Of a DNA stretch of 64,000 nt, positions 25,797 to 34,946 are shown one piece after another. The translations under genes and the position numbers were made by a program. The stretch spans positions 1 to 64,000 of the forward strand of contig JAXMAN010000002.1 in NCBI GenBank assembly GCA_046350355.1, in the 5' to 3' direction. Origin of the DNA: UBA966 sp046350355. Lineage in GTDB: Bacteria; Planctomycetota; Phycisphaerae; Phycisphaerales; SM1A02. The stretch's first letter is position 1, and the number at the start of each line of letters is the position of its first letter. The notes under the pieces were generated by a model. The model was not told the DNA's origin. It saw nothing but the letters and a program-made list of their open reading frames with translations, and made no database searches.

Positions 25797-27038
25797 ATGC
25801 TCGATGACCGTGCCGCCGCCGCCGGCGGGACCCCGCGTCCCGCGGGCTCCGCACCCGTCCCACGCGCCCCCGCGCGCGCGGAGGCGGCGTTCCTGCGGCG
25901 CTACGGCGCGGCGCCCACGGCGCTGGCGCGGGCGCCCGGGCGCGTGAACCTCATCGGCGAGCATGTCGACTACTCGGAAGGGCATGTCCTCCCCGTGGCG
26001 ATCGACCGCGACGCCGCCTGCGCGCTCGGCCCGGCGCGCGACGGCCGCTGGCGCGTCTGGAGCGAGGAGGAGCGCGCGATGGTCGAGCTGCCCGACCCCT
26101 CCGCCCCCGGCGTGCGTCCGCTCGCGCTGCCCGGGGACCGCTGGGCGAACTACGTCCTGGGCGTGCTCGCGGGCTTCGCGCGCGAGGGCGTGCGCGTGCC
26201 GCCGCTGGAGATCGCGGTGGCGAGCGACGTGCCCATCGGCGCGGGGCTCTCCTCGAGCGCCGCGCTCGAGGTCGCCGTCGCGACCGCGCTCGCCGAGGAG
26301 CTCTCCGCGCCGCTCTTTGGCCTGCCGATGGCGCGCCTCTGCCAGGAGTCCGAGCGCGAGTTCGCGGGCGTGCCCTGCGGCATCATGGACCAGATCGCCA
26401 GCGCGCTCGGGCGCCGCGGCCACGCGATGCTCGTGGACTGCCGCACGCTGGATGTGCGCTGGGTGCCGGTGCCCGACCGCGCGGTGCTGCTGGCCATCGA
26501 CAGCGGCGTGCGCCACCGGCTGGACGACGGCAGCTACGCGCAGCGGCGCGCCGAGGTCGAGTCCGCCGCGGCCGCGCTGGGCGTGCGCGTGCTGCGCGAC
26601 GCCGACGAGTCGATGGTGCGCTCGACGCGCATCGACGAGCTACACGCGCGCCGCGCGCGCCACGTGGTGCGCGAGATCCAGCGCACGCTCCTGGCCGCGG
26701 GCGCGCTGCGCAACGGCGACCTGGAGCTGCTGGGCATGCTCATGCTCCAGAGCCACCAGTCGCTGCGCGACGAGTTCGCGGTGAGCACGCCGGAGCTGGA
26801 CGCGATCGTCGAGGAGGCGCGCGCGATCGGTCCCGGCGGCGGCGCGTACGGCGCGCGCCTCACTGGTGGCGGCTTCGGCGGCAGCGCGGTCGTGCTCGCC
26901 GACGCGGACCGCGCGGACGCCGTCGCCGCACGCATCTCCGCCGCGTTTGTCCGGAGATTCCGCCGCCCCGCGCCCGCGCTGCGCCTGACCGCGGGCCCCG
27001 GGAGCGCCGCGTTGCGGCCCGGAGCGTCCGCGCACTAG
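25797..27038 (+). CDS. galK: Galactokinase
   Basis: 413 residues; the GHMP kinase that phosphorylates galactose at C1 in the Leloir pathway. A ~30-residue Pro/Ala-rich extension precedes the galactokinase signature GRVNLIGEHVDYSEGHVLPV (near residue 48). The ATP-binding GHMP motif is PIGAGLSSSAALEVA (near 147), the catalytic region CQESEREFAGVPCGIMDQIA follows, and motif 3 GARLTGGGFGGSAV lies near 351. All key motifs are intact. No other gal gene is adjacent. The start is the ATG at 25797; the longer frame crosses the divergent intergenic region. The next gene starts nine bases after the stop. Confidence 0.93.
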   Translation: MLDDRAAAAGGTPRPAGSAPVPRAPARAEAAFLRRYGAAPTALARAPGRVNLIGEHVDYSEGHVLPVAIDRDAACALGPARDGRWRVWSEEERAMVELPDPSAPGVRPLALPGDRWANYVLGVLAGFAREGVRVPPLEIAVASDVPIGAGLSSSAALEVAVATALAEELSAPLFGLPMARLCQESEREFAGVPCGIMDQIASALGRRGHAMLVDCRTLDVRWVPVPDRAVLLAIDSGVRHRLDDGSYAQRRAEVESAAAALGVRVLRDADESMVRSTRIDELHARRARHVVREIQRTLLAAGALRNGDLELLGMLMLQSHQSLRDEFAVSTPELDAIVEEARAIGPGGGAYGARLTGGGFGGSAVVLADADRADAVAARISAAFVRRFRRPAPALRLTAGPGSAALRPGASAH

Positions 27039-27047
27039 GCTCCACCC

Positions 27048-28436
27048 ATGCGAATCACCGCGCTCGGAGCCGCTGGAGAGGTGACCGGTTCCGGCTATCT
27101 CGTGGAGACGCGCGGCGCGCGCGTGCTCGTCGACTACGGGATGTTCCAGGGGCGCGGCTCCTCCGACGAGAAGAACGCCGAGCTCGGCCCGCTGCGCCCG
27201 GACCGCCTGGACGCGGTCGTGCTCACGCACGCGCACCTGGACCACTGCGGCCGCCTGCCGCTGCTGCGCGGGCTGCGCTGCAAGATCCACATGACCGAGC
27301 CGACCTGCGAGCTGGCCGAGGTCATCCTGCTCGACTCCGCGCACATCCAGGAGAGCGACGCGCAGCGCGAGAACACCTGGCGCGAGCGCACCGGCGAGGA
27401 GCCCACCGCAAAGCCGCTCTACACCGCCGCCGAGGTCAAGCCGATCGTCGAGCGCTTCGTGGGGATGCCCTACGGCGAGGCGCGCGAGATCGCCCCCGGG
27501 ATCACCATCGTGCTGCACGACGCGGGGCACATCCTCGGATCCGCCAGCGTCGAGATGCGCGTGCAGGAGGAGGGGCGCACCAAGACGGTCGTCTTCAGCG
27601 GCGACGTCGGGCAGAGCAACATGCCGATCCTGCGCGACCCCTCGCCGTGCGTGCCGGCGGACCTGGTCGTGCTCGAGTCCACCTACGGCGACCGCGACCA
27701 CCGCCCCAGCGCGCAGACGCTCGCGGAGCTCAAGGAGATCCTCAAGAAGGCCGCGTGGGAGAAGCAGAAGGTGCTCTGCCCGGCCTTCGCGATCGGGCGC
27801 ACGCAGCTGCTGCTCTACGTCCTGGCGGAGATCGTGCGCGACGGGACGACCCCCTCGGTGCCGATCTACCTCGACAGCCCGCTCGCCATCCGCGCGACGG
27901 AGATCTACTCGCGCTACCCGCACGAGTTCGACGACCACTCGCAGAAGCTCGCGCGCACGGGCGAGGCGCGCCGCGCGCTCTCCAACCTCTCCTACTGCAG
28001 CACCCCCGCCGAGAGCCGCGCGCTCAACGAGATCTGGGGCGCGAGCGTCGTCATCGCCGGCAGCGGCATGTGCGACGGCGGCCGCATCATGCACCACCTG
28101 CGCCACAACCTCTGGCGCCGCGGCGTGCAGGTGCTGCTCACCAGCTACATGGCCGAGGGGACGCTCGGGCGCAAGCTCGTCGACCACGCGCCCAAGGTGC
28201 GGATCTTCCGCGAGGACGTCGTCGTGCGCGCGGATGTGCACACCGTCAACGGGCTGAGCGCGCACGCGGGGCAGTCGGGGCTCGTCGCGTGGGCCGCGCC
28301 CGCGCTGCGCGCCGGCGCGCGCGTCGTGCTCACCCACGGCGAGAATCCGCAGCGCGCCGCCCTGCGCGCGAAGCTGGAGAAGGACTTCAAGACCGAGGTC
28401 CAGACGCCCATGCGCTTCGAGGTGATGGAGCTGTGA
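27048..28436 (+). CDS. Beta-CASP metallo-beta-lactamase family RNase-like protein
   Basis: 462 residues. The metallo-beta-lactamase core has LTHAHLDHCGRLPLL (HxHxDH) near residue 62, LHDAGHILGSA for the third metal ligand, VVFSGDVGQ, and the beta-CASP/RMMBL parts YLDSPLAIRATEIYSRYPHE, VVIAGSGMCDGGRIMHHLRH and VNGLSAHAGQSGLV. This is the CPSF73-like/YsH1 family, whose characterised members are zinc-dependent ribonucleases; RNA is the likely substrate here too. It sits nine bases after galK, and the glycosyltransferase start overlaps its stop (GTGA). Confidence 0.92.
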   Translation: MRITALGAAGEVTGSGYLVETRGARVLVDYGMFQGRGSSDEKNAELGPLRPDRLDAVVLTHAHLDHCGRLPLLRGLRCKIHMTEPTCELAEVILLDSAHIQESDAQRENTWRERTGEEPTAKPLYTAAEVKPIVERFVGMPYGEAREIAPGITIVLHDAGHILGSASVEMRVQEEGRTKTVVFSGDVGQSNMPILRDPSPCVPADLVVLESTYGDRDHRPSAQTLAELKEILKKAAWEKQKVLCPAFAIGRTQLLLYVLAEIVRDGTTPSVPIYLDSPLAIRATEIYSRYPHEFDDHSQKLARTGEARRALSNLSYCSTPAESRALNEIWGASVVIAGSGMCDGGRIMHHLRHNLWRRGVQVLLTSYMAEGTLGRKLVDHAPKVRIFREDVVVRADVHTVNGLSAHAGQSGLVAWAAPALRAGARVVLTHGENPQRAALRAKLEKDFKTEVQTPMRFEVMEL

Positions 28437-30154
28437 GCGCCGCCGCCACGCGAGCGCCGTCGGCCGGGTGGGACCTGCCGTCGCGCGTCGCCTGGCTCCT
28501 GGTCTGCTGCGCCGCGCTGCTGCCCTGGTTCAGCCTGACGGACCATCCCGCCTGGCCTCCCGAGGAGGGCCGCTACGGGCAGGTCGCGGCCACGATGGTG
28601 GAGACAGGCGACTGGCTCGTCCCCGTCTTCCGCGGCGAGGCGCACCTGACCAAGCCGCCCCTCTCCTACTGGGCGATCGCCGCGGCGACGGAACTCTTCG
28701 GCCGCGGCGCGGCGGCGGTGCGCGTGCCCAGCGCGCTCGCCACCAGCGGCGTCGTGCTTCTCTGCTTCCTGCTGGGATCGCGCCTGCGCTCGCGCGCGGC
28801 GGGGGTCGCGGCGGCGCTGCTCTTCGCGGTCATGCCGCTGACGATGGTCGCCGGACGCCTGGGCGCGCCCGACGCGATGATGACCTTCGCGTGGTTCGGC
28901 TCGCTGGTGGGCGCGCTGCTGGCGCTCGATCCGCGCACCGGCGCGCGCGCGCGGCTGGGCTGGTGCGCGCTCTTCTGGGGCGGCGCGGGGGCGGCCCTGC
29001 TGCTGAAGGCGCCGCTGGGACTCGCGCCGATCTGCATCGTCTTCGCCGGCATCGCGGTCTCGGGGCGCTGGAGCGCGATGCGCGCGCTGCTGCCGCTGCC
29101 GGGAATCGCGCTGGCGCTGGGACCCTTCGCGCTCTGGGCGTGGATGGTCGCGCGCGCGCATCCGCAGCTTCCGGAGGTGCTCTGGGAGGAATCGGTCGGC
29201 CGCGCCACCGGCGACCTGGGCAAGCACGCCCCTTGGTGGACCTACATCCCCGTCTTCCTCGGCGGACTCTGGCCCGCGACGGCGATGCTCACGCTGCCGG
29301 TCTTCAACCTGGGCTGGCGCGAATCGTGGGAGCGGCTGCGCGCGGATCCGATCCTGCCGCTGGCGATCCTCGGGCCGCTGGTGGTCTTCAGCCTCTCCGC
29401 GGGCAAGCTGCCGCACTACCTGCTGCCCGTCGCGCCGCCGCTCGCGGTGCTCTGCGGCATGATGCTCGCGGGGTGGATGGAGTCCGCGCCGCGCCTGGTG
29501 CGTCCGCCCGATGTGCGCTTCACGCTGCTGGTGACGGCGGCGATGGGCGCGGTCGCGCTGACGCTGGGGGTGCTCCTCGCGCCCGCCTCGCTGGCGATCC
29601 CCGCGTGGTGGGGGGCCGTCATGCTTCCGGCCGTGGTCGGCGCGGCCTTCCTCGTCTGGCAGTGGCCCGTGGTGGCATCGCGCCGGCGCGGATTGCTCGT
29701 GGCCTGGCTTGGGATCGTGGGAAGCTGGATGCTCGCGCTGGAGGTCGAGGACCAGGTGTTCGACTCCATGGGCGCGCCCACGCTCGCGCCGCTGGTCGAG
29801 CGCGCGCAGGCGGCGGGGGGGAGGCTGCTGGCGGTCGTCGACACCGACACCACCCGGCCGTACTACTTCGGCGAGGCCGTCGTCGAGTTCGGCGACCGCG
29901 ACAGCGCGGCGGCCGAAGCCGCCGAGGCGGCGCGCGCCGGCGACATCGCGCTCGTGGACCGGCGGCTCCTGCCCGGCTTCGAGCGCGCGGCCGCGGAGCG
30001 CGGGCTGGCGATCCGGCCCGGGGATCCCGCGACCGTCCGCCTGCTGTGGTGGCGGGACGCGGGCGTCTGGACCCTCCAGCCGGCGCACGCAAAGACCGCT
30101 GCCACAAGCCCCTCCGACGGCTCCTCGGGATCCGGCGCCCCCCGGCAGCCGTAG
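28433..30154 (+). CDS. ArnT/GT39-type membrane glycosyltransferase
   Basis: 573 residues, about 11-12 membrane helices. The first loop after helix 1 carries HPAWPPEEGRYGQVAATMVE and TGDWLVPVFRGEAHLTKPPL, the pattern of undecaprenyl-phosphate-sugar-using GT39/GT83 enzymes (ArnT-like), with the acidic catalytic residue in PPEEGRYG. A later motif GKLPHYLLPVAPPLAVL is also typical. The C-terminal ~90 residues form a soluble domain (GRLLAVVDTDTTRPYYFGEA). The enzyme probably transfers a sugar from a lipid carrier to an envelope acceptor, which cannot be named. The GTG start overlaps the previous stop. Confidence 0.85.
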   Translation: MSAAATRAPSAGWDLPSRVAWLLVCCAALLPWFSLTDHPAWPPEEGRYGQVAATMVETGDWLVPVFRGEAHLTKPPLSYWAIAAATELFGRGAAAVRVPSALATSGVVLLCFLLGSRLRSRAAGVAAALLFAVMPLTMVAGRLGAPDAMMTFAWFGSLVGALLALDPRTGARARLGWCALFWGGAGAALLLKAPLGLAPICIVFAGIAVSGRWSAMRALLPLPGIALALGPFALWAWMVARAHPQLPEVLWEESVGRATGDLGKHAPWWTYIPVFLGGLWPATAMLTLPVFNLGWRESWERLRADPILPLAILGPLVVFSLSAGKLPHYLLPVAPPLAVLCGMMLAGWMESAPRLVRPPDVRFTLLVTAAMGAVALTLGVLLAPASLAIPAWWGAVMLPAVVGAAFLVWQWPVVASRRRGLLVAWLGIVGSWMLALEVEDQVFDSMGAPTLAPLVERAQAAGGRLLAVVDTDTTRPYYFGEAVVEFGDRDSAAAEAAEAARAGDIALVDRRLLPGFERAAAERGLAIRPGDPATVRLLWWRDAGVWTLQPAHAKTAATSPSDGSSGSGAPRQP

Positions 30155-30245
30155 TCATCCACCGCCGTCCCCCGTCCCCGTGCGGGCGGTATCATCCGCC
30201 GACCTGCTCCGGCAGGCTTCACCCCCGACAGAGGATTCCGACCCC

Positions 30246-30737
30246 ATGAAGTCGTTCTGCACGCTCTCCGCCGCGTTCGTCGCCTCCGCCACGCTGCTGG
30301 TCGGCTGCTACAGCCCCCAGCCGACGACCGTCTACGGTTCGGAGAACCTCCCGAAGCAGGATTGGTACACGCTTTCGGACGGCAGCAGCGAGGTGAAGGC
30401 GCTTCCGCCGGCCCTCCGCAACGCCCTGGTGCAGCAGCGCCAGGAGGTCTCGGCCGAGAGCGACAAGGGCAGCCTCAGCGCCGACATGAAGAAGCGCATC
30501 TCCGACCTGAACGAGGCGTGCAATGCCGCCTATCTGGTCAGCTTCGACGTGATCGCCTCGAACCCGACGCCGGACCTCAACGGCCAGTTCGAGACCTGGG
30601 ACAAGCGCCGCCTGAACGACTCGATGACCTACAACCAGAACCTGCGCGCCCTCGCGGACGAGTGGAGCTACTTCTGGCTGATGGAGCGTCCGGGCGGCAC
30701 CCCGTACAACACGGTCAACACGACCGGCCGCGAGTAA
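30246..30737 (+). CDS. Small hypothetical lipoprotein
   Basis: 163 residues. A signal peptide with lipobox (AAFVASATLLVGCYSPQP) leads into a soluble, mostly helical domain rich in Asp, Asn and Ser (ALPPALRNALVQQRQEVSAE; SDLNEACNAAYLVSFDVIAS). I recognise no family. GAGGA lies ten bases before the ATG, and a perfect GC hairpin follows the stop at 30761-30789, so it looks like a single-gene unit. Cys20 or so is the predicted lipid anchor. Confidence 0.75.
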   Translation: MKSFCTLSAAFVASATLLVGCYSPQPTTVYGSENLPKQDWYTLSDGSSEVKALPPALRNALVQQRQEVSAESDKGSLSADMKKRISDLNEACNAAYLVSFDVIASNPTPDLNGQFETWDKRRLNDSMTYNQNLRALADEWSYFWLMERPGGTPYNTVNTTGRE

Positions 30738-30760
30738 GCGGCGACCCCCAGTCAATCCCC

Positions 30761-30789
30761 CACGGCCGCGCGTTCGACGCGCGGCCGTG
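30761..30789. terminator. Convergent terminator hairpin
   Basis: CACGGCCGCGCGT pairs perfectly with ACGCGCGGCCGTG (13 bp) around a TCG loop, or 12 bp around a UUCGA loop. It lies 23 bases after the lipoprotein stop and 18 before the end of the leftward Na/Pi gene. On the plus strand TCGTTTC follows. It probably serves both genes. Confidence 0.6.
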
Positions 30790-30806
30790 TCGTTTCACGG
30801 GGTCTG

Positions 30807-32492
30807 CTACGACGGCTCCTCGCGCAGTTCGCGTTGGGCGTCCTCGCCGGTGCGCGCGGTGCCCGGATCCCCGGGCGCGGTCGTCCCGGCCAGATATTGC
30901 GCGGCGCGCGCGGCGTGGTGCGCCAGCCGGTCGATCTGGCGGAGCACCTCGAGCTGCGCCATCGCCTGCTCGGGCGAGAGGCCGCCGGCGGCCGTGATCG
31001 CCAGCGTGCGCGCGCGCTCGGTCTGGCGCTGCGCGCTGAGCGTCCGCGAGCGGGCGCGCAGGACCGCGCCGGGGGAGGGAGCGGTGGAGTCCGCCAGCCA
31101 CGTCGAGAATCCCGCGACGATCTCGCCCGCCTCCGCGAGTCCGGGGCGCACCACCTCGCTCTGCAGGCTCCCCGCCTGCGCCAGCGGCAGCAGGTGCTGC
31201 ATGTCGCCGATCATGCGGGTGAGGTGGTCGAGCGCGCCCACCGACGCCAGCTGCATCTCCAGCGTCGCGCGGTCGCCCTCGGGGACCTGGATCTCGCCCA
31301 GGAAATCGCGCGCGGCGGCGAGGCTCGCGTGCGCGTCGTTGAGGCGCTCCTCGAAGCCGCGCAGGTCGCCCCCGCGCAGGAGCTGCGTCGCGGCCGCCGC
31401 GACCGCGCCGCCCGCCTGGATGATGCCGCGCCGCGCCGTCGCCGCCGCGACGCCGGGCACGCTGAGCGCGCTGCGGTCGAGCTCCAGGACCGGCGGCGAC
31501 GTGCCGCGCTGGCGGATGGTGCGGGCGAGCGTCCGCTCCAGCGGCGTGCGCATCGCCAGCACCGGCACGGCGCCCAGCAGCGTGAAGGCGGTGTGGAAGG
31601 CGGCGATGCCGATCGCGCCGTCGTGCGCGCCGAAGACCGCGTCGACCGCGTGCTCGCATCCCTGCGCGATCCAGCGCAGCGGCGCGAAGAAGAGGAGCGC
31701 GCACGCCGCCTGGACCAGCGCGCACGCGGCCCACGCGGCGGCGGTGCGGCGCGCCCACGCGCGCGCGCCCAGCGTCGCGACGATGCCGGTGCTCGTCGTG
31801 CCGATGGTCGCGCCGATGGTCAGGTGCGCGGCGAGGTCCCAGCCGATCGCGTGGTCGTGCAGCGCGGCCATCGCCAGCGCGATCGTCGCCGCGCTCGACT
31901 GCATCGCCGTGCCCAGCAGCAGGCCGATGCCCACGAGCTGCATGCGCCCCAGCAGGGTCCCCGCCGAGAAGCCGCTCAGGTCGGTGAAGGCGACCGCCGG
32001 GCGCACGATGTCGCGGATGAAGCCGACCGCCAGCAGCATGATCGCGAGCCCCGCCAGCGCGGTGCCGAGCTGCTTCGCGCGCCCGTGCCCGAGCGCGCGC
32101 ATGAACGCGCCCAGCGCGAGCGCCGGCAGCAGGACGTCGTTGACGCCGTGCGTCATGCCCACGGTCGCGACGATCCAGCTCGTGCTCGAGGTGCCCACCG
32201 TCGCGCCGACGACGACCGGGATCGCCGCCGAGAGGCTCAGGATCCCCGCCGTGACGAAGCCCACCGTCGCGAGCACCGTCGCGCTCGATGCCTGCGAGAG
32301 CACCGTCATGACGACGCCGCCCGCGAACCCGCGCACCGGGTTGCCCGTCATCGCCTGCAGCGTGCGCCGCATTCCCGGGCCGGCGAGCGCCGTCAGCCCG
32401 TCGGTCAGAAGCGTCATCCCGAGCAGAAAGAGACCGACGCTGCCCGCGAACTTCGCGAGAAGCTGCCAGGGCGCGGTCTCGGCTGGACTCAC
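30807..32492 (-). CDS. Na/phosphate cotransporter family protein with PhoU-like tail
   Basis: 561 residues. The N-terminal ~310 residues contain the two inverted Na/Pi-cotransporter repeats with their QSS signatures: TVLSQASSATVLATVGFVTA with GATVGTSSTSWIVATVG, and GTAMQSSAATIALAMAALHD with GATIGTTSTGIVATLGA. About eight membrane helices are visible. The C-terminal ~230 residues are a helical, PhoU-like cytoplasmic domain (GFEERLNDAHASLAAARDFL; LASVGALDHLTRMIGDMQHL). The family imports phosphate with sodium, or in some cases acts in other anion movements. The start overlaps the stop of the zf-TFIIB gene (ATGA). Confidence 0.9.
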   Translation of the reverse strand: MSPAETAPWQLLAKFAGSVGLFLLGMTLLTDGLTALAGPGMRRTLQAMTGNPVRGFAGGVVMTVLSQASSATVLATVGFVTAGILSLSAAIPVVVGATVGTSSTSWIVATVGMTHGVNDVLLPALALGAFMRALGHGRAKQLGTALAGLAIMLLAVGFIRDIVRPAVAFTDLSGFSAGTLLGRMQLVGIGLLLGTAMQSSAATIALAMAALHDHAIGWDLAAHLTIGATIGTTSTGIVATLGARAWARRTAAAWAACALVQAACALLFFAPLRWIAQGCEHAVDAVFGAHDGAIGIAAFHTAFTLLGAVPVLAMRTPLERTLARTIRQRGTSPPVLELDRSALSVPGVAAATARRGIIQAGGAVAAAATQLLRGGDLRGFEERLNDAHASLAAARDFLGEIQVPEGDRATLEMQLASVGALDHLTRMIGDMQHLLPLAQAGSLQSEVVRPGLAEAGEIVAGFSTWLADSTAPSPGAVLRARSRTLSAQRQTERARTLAITAAGGLSPEQAMAQLEVLRQIDRLAHHAARAAQYLAGTTAPGDPGTARTGEDAQRELREEPS

Positions 32493-32842
32493 TTGACGAA
32501 GTAGGAGCGGTTCACATGCCAGCGCGGCAGCCAGCTGAAGATGTCATCCAGCAGCGCCACGGTGGGCTTGTGGTGGCTGACCATCATCGCGAACTCGCCG
32601 GCGTCGAAGAAGAGGCCGCCGCAGGAGGTGCACTGGTCGGCGATCACCTCGCCGCGCTTGATCTCCTTCATCTGGCCGCCGCACTTGGGGCACTTCATCC
32701 AGTGCGCGGCCTTGGCCTTCTCCGCCTCGGTCTTGGAGCGGTAGGCGTCCAGGCCCTCGCGGATCTTCGCGATGAGCTGCAGGTCCTTCTCGTGGAACTG
32801 GCGGTCCGCCTCGTTGTAGCCGGGGAGTTCGAAGGGGGTCAT
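32489..32842 (-). CDS. zf-TFIIB domain protein
   Basis: 117 residues. An N-terminal helix (NEADRQFHEKDLQLIAKIRE) precedes a zinc ribbon of the zf-TFIIB type, CPKCGGQMKEI ... DQCTSCGGLFFDAGEF, with two CxxCGG pairs. Small proteins of this type are common and uncharacterised; metal binding is the only safe inference. It overlaps the transporter start as ATGA, so the pair is co-translated. I start it at the ATG at 32842; the open frame upstream is a shadow of the neighbour. Confidence 0.8.
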   Translation of the reverse strand: MTPFELPGYNEADRQFHEKDLQLIAKIREGLDAYRSKTEAEKAKAAHWMKCPKCGGQMKEIKRGEVIADQCTSCGGLFFDAGEFAMMVSHHKPTVALLDDIFSWLPRWHVNRSYFVK

Positions 32843-32918
32843 CGGGGAGCGTGCCTCGCAGAATGGTGCGGACGCAGCAGGATAGCGCATCGCGGCGGGG
32901 GTGCGCGCGGCGCCGCGC

Positions 32919-33854
32919 TCAGCCCGCGTCGCAGATCGCGGCGGCGGCGCGCAGCGCGGCGGCCGGATCGCCGCGCGGCATGAATTCCTGCGCGAGATAA
33001 CCATCGAAGCCGGTCGCCACGATCGCTTCGCAGATGCCGCGGTAGTTGAGCTCCTGCGTGTCGTCGAGGTTGCTGCGTCCGGGATTGCCCGCGGTGTGGT
33101 AGTGCGCGAAGTAGGGGTGGAGCTCGCGGATGGTCCGGATGACATCGCCCTCCATGATCTGCATGTGGTAGATGTCGTAGAGCAGCCGGAAGTGGTCGCT
33201 GCCGACCTGCTTGCACAGCTCGACGCCCCAGGGGCTGCGGTCGCACATGTAGTCCTTGTGGTCGACCTTGGAGTTGAGCAGCTCCATCACGACGACGATG
33301 CCGTGCTTCTGCGCCAGCGGCATGATGCGGCGCAGCCCCTGCGCGCAGTTGCGCAGGCCGACGTCGTCGGGCATGCCCGCGCGGTTGCCGCTGAAGACGA
33401 TCATCTGCCGGACGCCCGCGTCGGCGGCGGCGGGGATGAGCTCCTCGCTGCGCTTGACGAGCTCGTCGTGCTTGTCGGGGCGGTTCCAGCCGACGGTGAT
33501 GCCGCCCGGGCCGTTGGCCAGCGAGCAGGCGAGGCCGTGCTTCGCCGGCACGCCCCACTGCTCCTGGGAGAGCAGGTCGATCGCCTGGATCCCGCAGGAC
33601 TTGGCGAGCTCGCAGAGCTCGTCCAGCGGCATGTTGCCAAAGCACCAGGCGCAGACGCTCTGGCGCAGGCGGCGCTTGGTGGCGCCGGCGGACGCGGCGG
33701 GCGCGCCCTGCGGCGCGGCGTCGCCCGGAGCCGCGCCGGACGTTGCGCCAGCGGCGGGGGAGGCGGCGCGGGTGGCCTGCGCCCCGGCCGCGAAGGTTGC
33801 GGCGGCGGTCGCGGAGGCGGCGAGTCCGGTCTGCACGAAGGTCCTGCGGTCCAT
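32919..33854 (-). CDS. Hydroxypyruvate isomerase-like TIM-barrel protein, Tat-exported
   Basis: 311 residues. A twin-arginine leader (MDRRTFVQTGLAASATAAAT) and an Ala/Pro linker (~25-60) precede an AP-endonuclease-2/xylose-isomerase-like barrel: QSVCAWCFGNMPLDELCELA, IVVVMELLNSKVDHKDYMCD, FRLLYDIYHMQIMEGDVIRT and a final FDGYLAQEFMPRGDP. The Glu, Asp-x-x-His and Glu positions are the metal ligands of this family. It most resembles Hyi-type isomerases. Export of such an enzyme is common in planctomycetes but its substrate is unknown. It is divergent from the proline-racemase gene. Confidence 0.85.
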   Translation of the reverse strand: MDRRTFVQTGLAASATAAATFAAGAQATRAASPAAGATSGAAPGDAAPQGAPAASAGATKRRLRQSVCAWCFGNMPLDELCELAKSCGIQAIDLLSQEQWGVPAKHGLACSLANGPGGITVGWNRPDKHDELVKRSEELIPAAADAGVRQMIVFSGNRAGMPDDVGLRNCAQGLRRIMPLAQKHGIVVVMELLNSKVDHKDYMCDRSPWGVELCKQVGSDHFRLLYDIYHMQIMEGDVIRTIRELHPYFAHYHTAGNPGRSNLDDTQELNYRGICEAIVATGFDGYLAQEFMPRGDPAAALRAAAAICDAG

Positions 33855-33909
33855 GCGCGAAGCGTACTTGCAGGCGCCGCGGCGCCCGTGCCTATCCTGC
33901 GCGTTCCCG

Positions 33910-34878
33910 ATGCCCGCCGCCCGCATCCAGTTCGTGGACAGCCACACCGAAGGCGAGCCGACGCGCACGATCGTCGGCGGCGCGCCCGCCTTCGCGGGGC
34001 GCACGGTCGCCGAGCAGGCGGCGGACTTCGCGGCCAACCACGCGTGGTTCCGCAGCGCGGTGATCGACGAGCCGCGCGGCAGCGACGTGCTCGTGGGCGC
34101 GGTGCTCGTGCCGCACTCGGACCCGAGCTGCGCCGCGGGAATCATCTTCTTCAACAACGTCGGCCTGCTGGGCATGTGCGGCCACGGCACCATCGGCGTC
34201 GTGCGCACGCTCGCGCACCTCGGGCGCCTGCGTCCCGGCGCGGTGCGCCTGGAGACGCCCGTCGGCGTGATCGAGGCGACGCTGCACGAGTCCGTCGGCG
34301 ACGCCGCGCCCGCGGTCGAGGTCGGCAACGTGCGCTCCTTCGTGCACCGCACCGGCGTCGAGGTGCTGCTCACCGACGGCCGCCGCGTCGTCGGCGACAT
34401 CGCCTGGGGCGGCAACGGCTTCTTCCTCTGCGACGAGCACGAGGAGCGGCTGGAGCTGGGCAACCTCGAGGAGCTGCTGCGCCTGGCGTGGTCGATCCGC
34501 ACCGTCCTCGAGGACGACGAGCTCGCCGAGATCGACGGCCGTCCGGTGGACCACGTCGAGCTCTTCGGGCCGGCGCGCGATCCCGCCAACCACAGCCGCA
34601 ACTTCGTCCTCTGCCCCGGCGGCGCCTACGACCGCTCGCCCTGCGGGACCGGCACGAGCGCGAAGCTCGCGTGCCTGGCCGCGAAGGGGCTGCTCGCGCC
34701 CGGCCAGGTCTGGCGCCAGGAGTCGGTGATCGGCAGCGTCTTCGAGGCGTGGTACCAGCCCGCGCCCGAGGGCGGCGTGCTTCCCTTCGTGCGCGGCCGC
34801 GCGTGGATCACCGGCGAGGGCGAGCTCGTGCTCGACGCGGACGACCCGTACCGCCACGGCATTGCGGCGGTGCAGTAG
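33910..34878 (+). CDS. 4-hydroxyproline epimerase / proline racemase family protein
   Basis: 322 residues. Both catalytic cysteines of the family are present: Cys in GLLGMCGHGTIGVVRTL (near residue 89) and Cys in DRSPCGTGTSAKLACLAAKG (near 243). The opening FVDSHTEGEPTRTIVGG is also typical. Two-Cys members racemise proline or epimerise trans-4-hydroxy-L-proline to cis-4-hydroxy-D-proline. The adjacent DapA-family gene favours the hydroxyproline pathway, in which a DapA-like deaminase acts later. Enzymes for the oxidation steps are not in the window. Confidence 0.88.
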   Translation: MPAARIQFVDSHTEGEPTRTIVGGAPAFAGRTVAEQAADFAANHAWFRSAVIDEPRGSDVLVGAVLVPHSDPSCAAGIIFFNNVGLLGMCGHGTIGVVRTLAHLGRLRPGAVRLETPVGVIEATLHESVGDAAPAVEVGNVRSFVHRTGVEVLLTDGRRVVGDIAWGGNGFFLCDEHEERLELGNLEELLRLAWSIRTVLEDDELAEIDGRPVDHVELFGPARDPANHSRNFVLCPGGAYDRSPCGTGTSAKLACLAAKGLLAPGQVWRQESVIGSVFEAWYQPAPEGGVLPFVRGRAWITGEGELVLDADDPYRHGIAAVQ

Positions 34879-34946
34879 CGGCGCGGTGCGCGCGCCGCGC
34901 CGCGCGCCGCGCGCCGTCCAACCCAGATCACCCACGGAACCCACGC

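Noticed and set aside
34879..34946. CG-rich repeat stretch between the epimerase and the DapA-like gene
   Set aside because: Simple GCGC-type low complexity without a clear stem followed by T; not enough to call a terminator.
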